This document shows positions 1 through 9,889 of a stretch of DNA of 64,000 nt, piece after piece. The notes under the pieces were generated by a model. It saw nothing but the letters and a program-made list of their open reading frames with translations. It searched no databases and was not told where the DNA came from. Each line of letters opens with the position of its first letter. Position 1 is the stretch's first letter. The position numbers and the translations under genes are program-made. Source of the stretch: Psilocybe azurescens (lineage: Eukaryota > Basidiomycota > Agaricomycetes > Agaricales > Agrocybaceae); the NCBI GenBank assembly GCA_023853785.1, contig JAJIRX010000570.1:868001-932000 (forward strand), read 5' to 3'.

Positions 1-119
1 CCTACTAAGCTGAAATTGTTTATTGCATAATCTATGTAGCCTATACAACACTCATGTGGAAATACTGTGTATTGGTAGCATAGACTATGAGTTATATAGG
101 GTTGGTAGCATTGACTAGA

Positions 120-265
120 GTCTACATAGAGCTACAGGAGCTATGTAGCTCTGAGTGTGAGCTACTGAGTACTTAGTGGACCTGTGCAAGAGCTACTGGG
201 CTCTATGTAGATGTGCATCAGGACTACTGAGTGCTACTGGAGCTACTGGAGCTACTGCAAAGGCC
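120..265. repeat. Degenerate GAGCTACTG-type short repeat
   Basis: The motif GAGCTACTG and variants (AGCTACTGG, GCTACTGAGT) recur roughly every 9-20 bases. A clean run of three GAGCTACTG units lies near 225-262. No convincing ORF overlaps it. This is a low-complexity or minisatellite tract of unknown function. Confidence 0.6.
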
Positions 266-330
266 AATTTCTACCAGTGCTATATAGCTTAAGTGACATT
301 CTACTGGGCATTTTTTCTTTTTCCTGATGT

Positions 331-410
331 GATTGACAAGTAAATCCAATGTTTATTGATTACAATCATCTACTTGTCGTCCATCATTCGGTAACCTATG
401 CTGCAAGTTT
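331..410 (+). repeat. Border repeat, left copy (partner at 35577-35657)
   Basis: About 80 bases are closely similar, in the same orientation, to 35577-35657. Shared landmarks are CCAATG, TTATTGATT, AATCATCTACTTG and CATTC.GTAAC. The two copies sit at the outer edges of the region that holds all antiporter and orphan-gene duplicates. This looks like a shared flank of an amplified unit, but it could be an unrelated dispersed repeat. Confidence 0.55.
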
Positions 411-559
411 GTACTTCCAGAATATACCATTTAGCGTTTTCCCCTGACCGCCATTTCTGGAGCCTACATCTTTCTAATTCTTGCTATTCTCTTCCAATGC
501 ATGCCTTACAAAAACAAGCCACCCCGGTAGACAACAATGTACCACCCACACTCCTGCCT

Positions 560-1000
560 TTCTTCCTAAACATCCTTTGTCCCCCTCAGGCCTTCCTCCC
601 CATTATCCTCTTCCCCTCTTCCAATGAAAATATCTACCAGAGCCAGCTGCAGGTGCGACGTCTGATGTGGAGCAGCAGCCAGGCTCCTGCTGCTCCCAGG
701 CAGGCCCTGCATGACATGATAGATGAACCATAAGTTGCGCGATGGTGAGCTCTCCCTCATGCCTGGCGCCCGACTGTGTCGTCGTGCAGATGTTGTCCAG
801 CATTCGATTGCATGGCGCAGGGTACGTGTAATATCTTGGCAACAAAGCTCCCACTGCAACTGAACCACCGGCACTCGAATTCGACATGAGAGACACAAAA
901 AATTGGAAATCACTGGGAGTGCAACCCCAGGGGCAAAGGGAAATAGCCATTGCAGGGGCGTGCAAGATGGGCGTGCGGGCGTGCTTATTCCGGTCTCCAT
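560..1000 (-). pseudogene. Nha1-type antiporter remnant (i), C-terminal tail only
   Basis: The minus strand encodes fragments matching the distal tail of the other antiporter copies here: motifs such as APGMRESSPSRN, QGLPGSSRSLAAAPH and DITRTLRHAI, which correspond to APGTRDSSPSRN and QGRPGSSGSLTATPQ at about 20.7 kb. The matches move between two frames (566-1000 and 603-1019), so indels have broken it. No membrane domain lies nearby. It is the most truncated of five copies and points the opposite way to copies iii-v. The family assignment rests on the better preserved copies. Confidence 0.6.
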
Positions 1001-1475
1001 ATATCGTGTACTGGTGCATTTAAAAGACCTTTGGGGGTGTAACCATGGTTCCTTAGTCGTAATTATCTTGCTAGCAATGAGTAGTCACGCGAGTGAATGT
1101 TTTTTTAATCAAGTTGGCTGTATAGAGTGACAGAGTAACACGTGACATTTACCTTGTAATATGTTTGACCCATGTTTAACCTACTAAACAACCTGCAGGA
1201 TACCCTTTGCACATTTAAATGTAATGAACCACTGCTTAATATATATATATAAGACTATCTAAATACAAATATAGATTAATTTTCTTATTTTACTGAGGTC
1301 AAAACAAGGTAAGTACCGAAGGGAGAACATGAGTCGCAATAAGCCATCGATATCGTCTAATCAAGGTAAAAACTCTGAGTAAACAGGCACTTAACGACTT
1401 GGTAAATATTATTGTAAGTATACTAACCTTTATATAGCCATATCACCTTTAAATATCACCTACACACAAGTGTGA
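1001..1475. other. AT-rich interval, no gene seen
   Basis: I see only short spurious ORFs and AT-rich sequence, including a TATATATATATA run near 1238-1251. No conserved coding or tRNA signal is visible. Confidence 0.5.
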
Positions 1476-1479
1476 CATA

Positions 1480-1625
1480 TGCACACCCCAGTGCACGCCC
1501 CAGCATGCCCCACACGCCCCAGTGCACGCCCCACTCACGCCCCCCATGCAGTGCATGCCCCATTTGCAATCCCCATGCACGCCCCCGGCATGCCCCTACA
1601 CGCCCTTCCACGTCCTGCACGCCTC
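1480..1625. repeat. CACGCCCC / GCATGCCCC minisatellite
   Basis: Irregular units of 8-13 bases built on CACGCCCC, CAGTGCACGCCCC and GCATGCCCC repeat about a dozen times. The strongly C-rich strand composition lets ORFs run through on both strands, so proline- and histidine-rich predictions here should be treated as repeat artefacts. Confidence 0.75.
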
Positions 1626-1659
1626 GCCTCTCGGCAGCAACATCTATGCCGCCAAAACC

Positions 1660-2460
1660 TTTCACAATGCTTATGATGCTTTCCAGACTCTTGGAATGCG
1701 CAGTCTGTATGTCAAGTTGGTAAGCTTTCATGATCTCATTCTTGTGTATATTATAATGACAGACCGTATATCTATATTTATCAGGATTGAAGTCCCAGTT
1801 GACTGGCATACATTCTATACATATAATACAATCTTACCGATCTCCTGGATGTCATTTTGTCTGTCAGTTCAGCTTCCGGTGCAAAGCTCACATACCTGTA
1901 GTCTATATGATGCTCAGTTTCATCACTGGCAAACTTGTCCGTCGGTCGGTTGAATGAGAATTAAAGAAATGAGTCAGATTGTATGGGAGATACGACGAAA
2001 GATGAAGTCAGCTTACAGGTACCGAATAGATGGTGAACATAAAACTCAGCCAGTACATTACATCTTCTTCCAGTTGACATGCACTTCTTGATATCACGGA
2101 AATGAAGGTCCGTCTGCTGGTGGAAGGTGCTTTGAGGATCATATATCCAAGTCGCGAGAGTTGCCCTTTGCCTGGTTCTTTCAATTCTTTCTTTCACTTT
2201 TCTTCTACTTTCGATTCTTTTCTTATCTCTGCTTTGGTTCTCCTCATATCGTATTTACATGGACACAATATGATGTAAATTGTATTGTATTGCACGCTTT
2301 AAATTGAGTTGCTATCAGTCGGTAGTTTCGAAATTGGATATTTGATGTCCAGTTTAAATTAGTTGTACACCAATTTGCTTTTATATCAACTGACAACACT
2401 CTGATGCTGTTGATGAGCACCGCAGCTCTCTGGCCCCGGAATTTGCAATTTTTACGGCTT
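1660..2460. other. Interval with no supported gene
   Basis: Moderately AT-rich sequence. Short ORFs exist on both strands, but none has a recognisable domain or paired splice signals that extend it. Confidence 0.4.
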
Positions 2461-2464
2461 CAAA

Positions 2465-3490
2465 ATACTCCGCACCTCTGACAACATATCCAGCAGCTTC
2501 CACAGGCTTCGACATTTGCCCTTAGCTCCGCACCTGTTTCCTCGACTCCGCACCTCTTTGGACCTTATTCCACCTTATTCCCTTACCTTCTATATTTGTT
2601 CTCAGCAGTTTACAAAGCTTTTGCACCTATTTTGACATTCCAAACCTCCGATCATCCCCTCCTTCAGTATACATTGTTCCGACAGCTTTGCACCTCGCAG
2701 AACCTCATCGAACCTCACAGAACCTCTTCGCACCTCATCATTATTGATCATCCGGCCCGTTCTATGCCTCAGAATATCGGTTTTCACTTTGCGCACCTAG
2801 TACCTATTCAGGTTCACTGCGGATCATCTTCCTTGGTCACATGTCGATCTATCAGTTTCCAAGTTTGTACAACATCCGGATAAGCTGCGAGGCTATGCTA
2901 TACATATCCTACACTCAGTTGACACTCAAGATAGGAATCTGCAACTCATTCAAGCATTTAGCGTGTTTGTGAGGAAGGTCCGGAGTATCAGCAAGGCTTT
3001 TCTATAGGTTCTATCATGTTCTTTACCTTTTTCATTGATCATCTTCGCATTTTCAGAGTACCTTGTGGTATTGTCTATGGTTTGCAGACATTTATTCATC
3101 TTCATTCTTAGTTTCTTTTGTTTCATGATCACCACCGCTTTTGGTTCTTTATGCAGATGTTTATATTTTTCATTCAGTTGTTTGTGTGTCGCTATCACAC
3201 CTCCTTATTTGTAGCAGACTATGCCTTTATTCAGTATTCAATATTCGTGAGTATAAAAGCTTGTATTGTATCTACCTTGAAAAGAAAGAAGCTTTTCCAA
3301 CCCTCAGATATTGTTCTTGCACCTTCACAACTTGTTCTCGCACCTCTGCACCTTGTTTATACAGCTTTGCATCTTGTTCTCAAACATCGCACCTCATTTT
3401 CAGAGCTTCGCACCTTGTCATACATCACTGCACCTCACCACACCTAGTCAGTTCCATCTGGTATAGCTCCTAGAACCCAGTCTCGCACCC
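2465..3490. repeat. Dispersed GCACCT(C/T) motif array
   Basis: The hexamer GCACCT occurs about a dozen times in two clusters (about 2470-2800 and 3315-3490), usually as CGCACCTC or TGCACCT, with AACCTC variants between. Spacing is irregular (about 8 to 70 bases), so it is not a simple tandem repeat. T/C-rich sequence separates the two clusters. Its function is unknown; a decayed minisatellite is the simplest reading. Confidence 0.5.
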
Positions 3491-4052
3491 TCAGAGCCTC
3501 AAGACGACTTCCCTCTGCATTCCACACTTTCAAGTCTTAGGTCCCCCCATTGTTCTTCAGTTTATTATAGGTTTTTGTTTTTGTTTTGTGCACGGCAGAG
3601 CAGTTGTCTGGCGTCATCACTGTTCATCTGGCAGCCATCACCCGCGCCCCACCTCCCTTGTGTCTCCCCATCGGGTATTACATTATTTTGCTTGAGCTAA
3701 TAGACACGACAAATAAGCAACCTCGCACGTATGACATCACTCGGCACTTCATCATCCCATCCGACACCTATCCAGGCCTCATGTGTTGCTTCTGAGTAGC
3801 TGACACATGCTCGGGGTTATGTTTTAAAAATATGTCCCTAATTCTTTAGAACCCATGTCCTATATTAAGTGGAACACGATGAGTGCCGTCATTACATGAT
3901 GATTTTAAACTTTCCTCATCGAACCATCTCAGGCTCATGTTGAGACACCCAAGATACATATACTTCCTAGACCCTTATTAGCAAAGAAAAACTAGCTACT
4001 ACAATCCATAACGAGTACAACTTAGAAATATACTAAAATGTACTCTAACGCC

Positions 4053-4061
4053 CACTTAAGC
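4053..4061 (+). repeat. Left 9-bp target-site duplication CACTTAAGC
   Basis: Identical in the same orientation to 6875-6883. The neighbouring bases differ on both sides, so the repeat is exactly nine bases. Its core CTTAAG is palindromic, which makes chance similarity in inverted orientation possible, but the full nine-base match is direct. Confidence 0.6.
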
Positions 4062-4087
4062 GTGTACTTTACAGTGCCCCCATTTTC

Positions 4088-4400
4088 CGTTGGACTCCAA
4101 CGGACTTTCACCGGACCCAGCCAATTCCAATGGACAGTCCATTGGACGTCCAATGGATTCCGTTGGACTTGAGAAAATTCCGGTACCAGTCCAGTCAGAG
4201 TCCGGCCAAATTCGGTCAAAGTCCCGGTCAAGTCACTTCAAGACAGAAAACAGGTGGACTGGCCGGACTGTCCAGTCCGTTGGACTTCCGTTGGACTTCC
4301 AGTGGACTTCCACTGGACTCTCAGCACTTAATTAGACCAGATCCAAGAGTGCTCTGTCCAGTGGAGTCCAGTGGATGTCCAGTGGATGTCCAGTGGACTG
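4088..4400. repeat. Left subterminal GTCCA/TGGAC motif block
   Basis: A dense field of short motifs in both orientations: TTGGACTTCC, CCAGTGGACTTCC, GTCCAATGG, AGTCCAACGG. The same family recurs at 6575-6800 near the other end of the element. Repeated subterminal motifs of this kind often serve as transposase binding sites in DNA transposons; that role is inferred here. Confidence 0.6.
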
Positions 4401-4498
4401 TCACTGGTTTAATTGCAGACTTGGGAGGGGAGTTAGGGACAGTAGCAATGTTCTTGGAAGCTTTGGGAGCCATATTAAGGAAGCTAGATCACTAGGAT

Positions 4499-4718
4499 AA
4501 TACTTCAATCTTATCTTTAATTCATGTAACAATGTAATATAATATATTGAAAACTATATACTACATTATTATCTGACTTTGTGAATTTCACTAAGTCCAA
4601 CTTTAAATTCACATGGAATGGAATCCAATTGGATTCCAACTGGAATACTTTAATCTTAGCTTAAATTTATGTGACAATGTAATATAATATATTAAAAACT
4701 ATATACTACATGATTATA
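4499..4718 (+). repeat. Two direct copies of a 75-bp AT-rich unit
   Basis: Segments 4499-4573 and 4643-4718 are near-identical. Both begin AATACTT.AATCTTA and contain ACAATGTAATATAATATATT followed by AAAACTATATACTACAT. They are separated by about 70 bases containing GGAATCCAATTGGATTCC-type inverted motifs, and lie just left of the minisatellite inside the putative transposon. Confidence 0.75.
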
Positions 4719-4799
4719 TACAGGTAAAAATAAAATAAAAACATAATAAAAAAGAAACAAAAAAGAAAAACAGAAAGAAAGAACGGAAAAAGGGGGGCG

Positions 4800-6300
4800 G
4801 AGGGTACATTGGTGGTGCCGTCGTCCATGTTATCGACATCGTGGTCGGCCGTACCCGTCGTTGTATGCGCCGGTGTCGCCCGTCGGTGTTGTCGTCGACC
4901 GTACCCGCTGTGGTACGTGGTCGGTGTCGTCCGTACGTGTCGTGGTATGCGCCGCTGCTGTCGTCAGCGTGTCGTGGTCGTCTCCCTGTCGTCCTCGCTG
5001 TCGCTGTGGTGGTACGTGTCGTTGCGGTCCGTACCCGTTGTGGTACGTGTTGGTGTCGTCGTCCGGCCGTTGCCTCTCCTGGCACCCGTCGGTCCCTTCG
5101 TCGCTGGTCGTCGCGGTCCGGTACCTGTCGCGGTACGTGTCGGTGTCATTGTCGTGTCGGTGTCATCGTCAGCGTGTTGTCGCCGCCGTGGTGGTATCCG
5201 TCGGTGCCGTCGTCGCTGGTTGTCCTCGCTCCTCGCCCTCGCCGTCCTCGCCCACGTCCTAGCCGTCCCTCGCCCTCGCCGTCCATCGCCCTAGCCGTCT
5301 TCGCCCTCGCCCACGTCCTAGCCGTCCTCGCCCTTGCCGTCCACGTCCTAGCCGTCCCTCGCCCTTGCCGTCCATCGCCCTAGCCGCCCTCACTCGCCCA
5401 CGTCCTCGCCCTCGTCCTCGCCGCCCACGCCCACGCCCTCGCCGCCGTCCACATCCTTGCCGCCGTCTCGGCCGCCGTCCATCGCCCTAGCCGCTCCTCA
5501 CCCTCGCCGTCCACATCCTCGTCCTCGCCCTCGCCCACGCCCACGTCCTCGCCGGCCGTCCACGTTCTCGCCGCCGTCTCGTCCTAGCCGCCGTACTCGC
5601 CCTCGCCGTCTCCTCGTCCCCATCCACGCTCCTCGCCGCCCTCGTCCTCGCCGCTGTACTTGCCCTCGCTGTCGTCCTCGTCCCCGCTGCCGTACTTGCC
5701 TCGCTGTCGTCCTCGTCCTCGCCGCCGTACTCGCCCCTCGCCGTTGTCCTCGCCCCCGCCGCCCACGCCCTCGCCGGCCGCCCTCGCCCCTCGCCGTATT
5801 TGTCCTCGCCGCTGTACTTGCCTCGCTGTCGCTCCTCGTCCCCGCTGCCGTACTCGCCTCGCCGTTGTCCTCGTCCTCGCTGCCGTACTCGCCCTCACCG
5901 TCGTCCTCGTCCCCGCCGCCGTACTCGCCTCGCCGTCGTTCTCGTCCTCGCCGTCGTCCTCGTCCTCGCCGCAGTCCTCGTCCTCGCCGGCCGTACTTCG
6001 CCCTCGCTGTCGCTCCTTGCCCTCGCCGCCGCTCCTTGCTCTCGCCGCCGTCCTCGCCCTCATCCTGGTCCACGCCGGTGTCTTGGCCCTCACCGTCGTG
6101 GTCGTGGTCCTAGCCGTCGTCCTCGCGGTCTCTCGCCGCTCGCCCTCGCGGTCCTCGTCGTGGTCCTCGTCCGCGTCCTCGTCCAGCGTCCTCGTTGTCG
6201 CTGTCGCAGTCGTCTACGCCCTCGCCCTCGCCGGTGTGGCCGTCAGCGGTCGTTTCTCGTCCTCTGTCGCGTCGGGTTGGCTCTCGCCTGGCTCCGACCG
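4800..6300. repeat. 1.5-kb GC-rich minisatellite (CTCGCCGTC-type units)
   Basis: Continuous repetition of short units built on TCGTCCTCGCC, CCTCGCCGTC and GTCCTAGCC, grading at the left into GTCGTCGTGG-type units. The G+C content is far above the flanks. All six frames stay open for long stretches, giving arginine/proline- or glutamate/arginine-rich predictions over 200 residues on both strands. These have no domain and are best treated as repeat artefacts. An A-rich segment (4730-4790) precedes it. Confidence 0.85.
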
Positions 6301-6464
6301 ACGAGGCGGTGGTGGTGGTGGAAGGAAAAATGGTTGGGGTCGGAATCAACAACGGACCGACGCGGCATCAATATGTCACGCGCGTTGTTGTTTGTCCCGT
6401 GCCGAGCAGTGCCGAGAATTTCGGCCGCATCACTATCTATTTAACTAATTTTATAATTTTCCAT

Positions 6465-6545
6465 AAGCCTTTGTGGCTCAGTTGGTTTATCGCGCTTGCG
6501 TTCGGCATTCTCCGATGCCCGAGTTCAATTCTCGTTAGTGTCTTT
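6465..6545 (+). other. tRNA-Arg(UCG)-like relic or tRNA-derived SINE head
   Basis: TGGCTCAGTTGG resembles an A box, and GAGTTCAATTCTC resembles a B box about 35 bases later. Between them, GCGCTTGCGTTCGGC resembles the anticodon arm of arginine tRNA-UCG. A TTTTTTT run follows at about 6541-6548. The T-arm stem CGAG/CTCG pairs, but the anticodon stem and the acceptor stem do not, so this is unlikely to be a functional tRNA. It lies inside the putative transposon and fits a decayed tRNA gene or a SINE fragment. Confidence 0.45.
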
Positions 6546-6574
6546 TTTTCTATACTAGTATAAATTATAATAAA

Positions 6575-6800
6575 AGGACATCCGTTGGACTTCCATTGGA
6601 ATTCCGTTGGACTTGTCCGCTGGAATTCCAATGGTCATGTCCGGTGGGATTCCGATGGACTTCCATTGGACTTCCGTTGGACTTCTGTTGGTTCTGTCCG
6701 GTCATTTCCAGTGGACAGTCCGCCCGGACAGTCCGTTGGACTTGTAGTCCGGTCGGACTTTCACCGGAATCTCACCGGAATCTCACCGGAAAAATTCAGC
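6575..6800. repeat. Right subterminal TTGGACTTCC motif block
   Basis: Repeats of CCGTTGGACTTCC, CATTGGAATTCC and TCTCACCGGAA. They belong to the same motif family as the left block at 4088-4400, including a shared CGGACTTTCACCGGA segment, which supports the two ends belonging to one element. Confidence 0.6.
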
Positions 6801-6874
6801 AGTCCTAGACCAGAAAAATTGTCATTCTGAATATAGAAAGTCCGACCAAAAAATGGGGGGCTGTGTAAAGACCT

Positions 6875-6883
6875 CACTTAAGC
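6875..6883 (+). repeat. Right 9-bp target-site duplication CACTTAAGC
   Basis: Identical to 4053-4061. It directly follows the inverted terminal sequence ending GTAAAGACCT. Confidence 0.6.
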
Positions 6884-6929
6884 TAGAACACATTGTCGCA
6901 TGTGAACCAGAAAATCACAGAAAAAACGA

Positions 6930-8480
6930 ATGAAAAGATTCACATCACTCCCAGTCCCTCTCATCATCTCCATAACCCTTTATTTGCTCCTAATCCACCC
7001 CAAAATCGTATGCCCATGCTCATACCCATCCCCATCCCCATCTCCGCTCTTGCTATGTTCACCCTCCTCAGGGATACGCTTTCGCCATTCGGGCGCATAG
7101 TCCCTATCCGATTCCGCTCTTTGCTCGGGGTGTCTGGTATAGTGGCTGAAGAACGATGGGTGCGTGAGCATGTGCATATGCCGTCTCTGTTGCTGTTATT
7201 TGTCACCTGCAGAGGGGCCTAATCCTCCCAAACCCAGTCCAACACCATCAGAGGCCATAGGAACGGAGTAGCAGGCCGCGACCGTCTGGCGTGCCAGTGC
7301 GAATAACAGGCACAGGGCTGTTCACGAATCTTACATGCAGCAAATCTTCTTCTCCTCCTCCCCTTATCCTAAGATGAGAACAGCACCACCGGGACCACCA
7401 GTGACGTGGTTATCCCCGCTCATGGCCGACTCCGCCAAGTTCTCCTGCTCATATTTTTCATTCTCCTCATCATCGTTATGAATCGTCCCGCTCCCGCTCA
7501 CACTCTCGGTCAATTTTTCCCTCTCCACCAACACCAGCCCGCCCTCCACATCCACATCAGATCCTCCTCCCACACCAGCTTCGACATCGCCCTTATCCTT
7601 ATTAACAACCACATTCTCTGCCTGCGTCAACCTCCAGCGCCTACAAGCACTAAAATCGCAATCACAATCAAGCGACAGCGCTCAGCGTCGGCTGCGCATC
7701 CTGGAATTTATTACGAATTAGATACATAGCCTGGGAACGACTTGAGAAAAGAGAAGAGAGAATCAACATACAGCGTTCACGGAGAAACAGCGAGAACATG
7801 CCGAACTAGATGATGATATGAACGAATAAGTTTCCTGCATTGTAGTACACCATAGGGCAGGATGGAAAGACTCACGATAACGATAAATGCTCCGAGGATG
7901 GTATAGATAAGATATGTGGTATCGAAACTTCACTATTTGGCCATGTAATTATGAGCAGCGGCGACCACGGTGGTGGCAATTACGGTGAAGGTGAAGGAGA
8001 CGGTAAGAATGACGGAGGCAACGCAGAAGAGAAGAACATGTCAGTAACCAATCCCAACCACTGATACGAACAAAAGTAGAACGCAGATATCACAAAACAA
8101 TATTAATCTATCTCTGGGAAATGAAAATGCACCTCCGATATGATATGAAAGATATGAAGGGAGAGACATCACCGGCATATGCACATGTATGCCATACATG
8201 GGCAGGTAGTTAGCCGTCCCGGTGCAGTGTCGTGCAGCGCAGGGGTAAAACATCCAGAGAAGAAAGAAAGAAAGCAAGGAGTACCAAACTCCGAGAGGGG
8301 CTGATACCCGGATTCCGCTATTCGGGAAAATGGAATTGAAGGAAAAGTTCGCACACAAAGTTCTCGAACGTCGAGCTATAGAAGAAAGGGAAAACGAAAT
8401 AATGACGATGAAAGGGAGGACAACTCACAGGCCAAAACACGACGTCTTTCCTTACTTCACTTCACTTTCTTCCCAGAATT
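6930..8480 (-). pseudogene. Nha1-type antiporter remnant (ii), inverted
   Basis: Read on the minus strand, this copy preserves in order the upstream region (about 8480-8300, similar to 28470-28640), a first-exon relic near 7950-7880, a tail segment (7364-7630, with VEREKLTESVSGSGTI and GNLAESGMSGD-like motifs) and a later tail segment (6964-7206, with MGMGMSMGIR). The first-exon ATG codon is followed after two codons by TAG, as in copy v. The transporter core is almost entirely missing between about 7890 and 7640, and the tail matches lie in a shifted frame. The family call comes from the better copies. Not functional. Confidence 0.65.
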
Positions 8481-8745
8481 CTTCTCTCACGTTTATTGTA
8501 ATGCCAGAGTCTTTTCGTACTAGTCTAGTCTTCGCCGTTGTCATTCCTCGTGGGCGTCTGTGTTGTCAGCGTATAATTCGGGCCCTCCAAATATATTTCA
8601 CCAGAGTGTACGCATTCCGGACCTGATCCAAATTTGTATATTTCGTCATTGCGATTAACTAGTTATTTAAAGTCTTGACGACTGCCCGTGCCCCACCTTC
8701 ACTCTGCCACTCCACCGTCTTTCATCTTAACCGTAGATTACATAG

Positions 8746-9227
8746 CTATGAATTCTTGAAGCAGGTAAAGGATTCAATCTCTTGATCAAAGTTTGGAGGA
8801 AGGGTGGTACTGGATCCGATCAAGTTAATCGACGGGCCCAGGCCACCAGGTACTCTAAATAAAAGTCAGACTCTGTACATATCATTGAGGAGTTGTATGG
8901 ATGACTTACACAAAGAAGAGACAGAAATGTCCAGTGCTAACAATGATGCTTCGCACCCTGTCAACCCATTCATTGGGGAGGTTGAATGGGACTCCTGGTT
9001 GGATACCTGTAGGTTCTATAGCTGCTCCAGCAAAAAACTGTTGTTCGAATAAAGTAACCGATAATGGAGCCTGTTGAGCATCAGCGGCCTACGAATGACA
9101 GTGAGTACGCTAGGATTGTCGGACAACACGACGATCTCACACGTGGTACAGCAGCCAATGCTTGTACAGACATGGCGGAAGCGGCGATGGTCATGAAAAG
9201 ACCAGTAAACTTGGAAGTGAATTGCAT
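8746..9227 (-). CDS. Small secreted beta/gamma-crystallin-like protein, copy A (3 exons)
   Basis: Exons on the minus strand are 9141-9227, 8910-9088 and 8746-8854, with GT-AG introns of 52 and 55 bp; the spliced product is 124 residues. Residues 1-25 form a signal peptide (MQFTSKFTGLFMTIAASAM then SVQALA). The mature part carries the pattern FNLPNEWVDRVRSI, CLFF and NFDQEIESFTC, which fits one two-motif Greek-key domain of fungal secreted beta/gamma-crystallin-like proteins. A cysteine common before the NLP motif appears replaced by proline. The exact function is unknown. The start is the only ATG before the signal sequence. Copy B is in the opposite palindrome arm, and both reading frames are intact, with only a few residue differences (for example LIGSSTT versus LVGSSST). 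Confidence 0.72.
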
Positions 9228-9410
9228 GTTTGAATGTGAAGGTGAGCTTTGAGAGAGAGCTTAGCAATTGGAGAGTTGGTTAAACTGCTAATGAATCTGA
9301 GGATTGATTTACCTTTTATACCTTAGAGTTCGAATTAAAATGGATAGCTTCTTTACTTGCTTGGTATTCTTATTAAGAGTTGCTGACTGATTGAGTAGAA
9401 GACAGAGTAC
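9228..9410 (-). promoter_or_regulatory. Upstream region of crystallin-like copy A
   Basis: This sequence is conserved in inverted form upstream of copy B (11020-11194) and in part at 23220-23407. TATAAAAGG lies at about 9311-9319 on the minus strand, roughly 85-95 bases upstream of the ATG, and is a plausible TATA box. It retains the pyrimidine-rich tract AGCTCTCTCTCAAAGCTCACC before the start. The promoter role is inferred from position. Confidence 0.45.
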
Positions 9411-9888
9411 ACAAGAGCGGCCGAAGAAATATCGGATTCCAGAAAAGTTGAACGAAGGTATGGCGCCCTAGAACATCGGAGGGATATGTGCTATATCCCT
9501 AATTGTACGCAGAGGGTTAGCAGAAATTAATCACATCTGGGCCGAGGTAATGACATGACAGATACAGAGAATATTGAAGTTCTATGGGTATGATCCAAGT
9601 GCGTGGCGTATGTTTCCATTTATGGTACTCGGGTATTTCGACCCTCCGATTGTGCACGGTTGGACGAAGCGTCTATATATATAGAATCTTCAAATATCTC
9701 ATTCCACAAGCCCTTGCTTCCGGCGCTCACATATATCGCTTAAGGCCTGTGGTGACTATTAGGTGCCACATACTGATCAAGGTCTCTATTGTCTGCTTCA
9801 AATTTCCATCCTTCCCGTGTTCTAGGGAGCCATACCTTCGTTGAACTTTTCTGGAATCCGATATTCGCTTCGGCCGGCTCTGGTGTAG
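9409..9888. mobile_element. Putative MITE-like element, copy 1
   Basis: The left end GGCCGAAGAAATATCGGATT continues CCAGAAAAGTTGAACGAAGG, TATGG. The right end (about 9822-9888) is its inverted counterpart: CCATACCTTCGTTGAACTTT, TCTGGAATCCGATATTCGCT, TCGGCC. A second copy with the same ends lies at 22810-23230, and a further single end is near 10765-10810. There is no coding capacity. No clear target duplication is visible, because the similarity continues into crystallin upstream sequence on both sides. It could alternatively be a product of palindrome formation. Confidence 0.5.
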
Positions 9889-9889
9889 T

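Larger units (their letters stand above)
4062..6874. mobile_element. Putative non-autonomous TIR DNA transposon, about 2.8 kb
   Basis: The left end (about 4064-4087, CTTTACAGTGCCCCCATTTT) is an imperfect inverted match to the right end (about 6845-6874), whose reverse complement contains CTTTACACAGCCCCCCATTT. The element is flanked by the identical 9-bp direct repeat CACTTAAGC at 4053-4061 and 6875-6883, as expected for a target-site duplication. Both subterminal zones carry many GTCCAACGG/TTGGACTTCC-type motifs and a GGACTTTCACCGG motif. The interior holds a tandem AT-rich duplication, a long GC minisatellite and a tRNA-like segment, with no transposase. An 8-9 bp duplication would fit hAT-like or KDZ-type elements; the superfamily is undetermined. 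Confidence 0.6.
8658..9606 (+). repeat. Left arm of a 3.1-kb palindrome
   Basis: These roughly 950 bases are the reverse complement of 10816-11770 at high identity, with scattered substitutions and single-base indels. The arm contains a complete crystallin-like gene (minus strand) and its upstream region. Similarity ends on the left near the shared GATTAACTAGTTATTTAAAG sequence and on the right at GATCCAAGTGCGT. The spacer is about 1.2 kb. Confidence 0.9.

Noticed and set aside
1472..1953. Overlapping proline/histidine-rich ORFs
   Set aside because: They derive from the CACGCCCC minisatellite and are open in several frames simultaneously.
2465..3490. Possible CRISPR-like array from the repeated GCACCT motif
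   Set aside because: The repeat is only six bases, spacing is irregular, there are no associated genes, and the organism is eukaryotic.
4800..6450. ORFs over 200 residues on both strands, rich in Arg/Pro or Glu/Arg
   Set aside because: They follow the GC-rich minisatellite, are open in many frames at once, and show no domain or splice structure.
6465..6545. Functional tRNA-Arg gene
   Set aside because: Neither the anticodon stem nor the acceptor stem pairs; only box-like motifs and the T-arm stem remain.
8804..9052. Plus-strand 82-residue ORF and its twin at 11369-11617 (minus)
   Set aside because: Both are antisense shadows of exons 2 and 3 of the crystallin-like genes.
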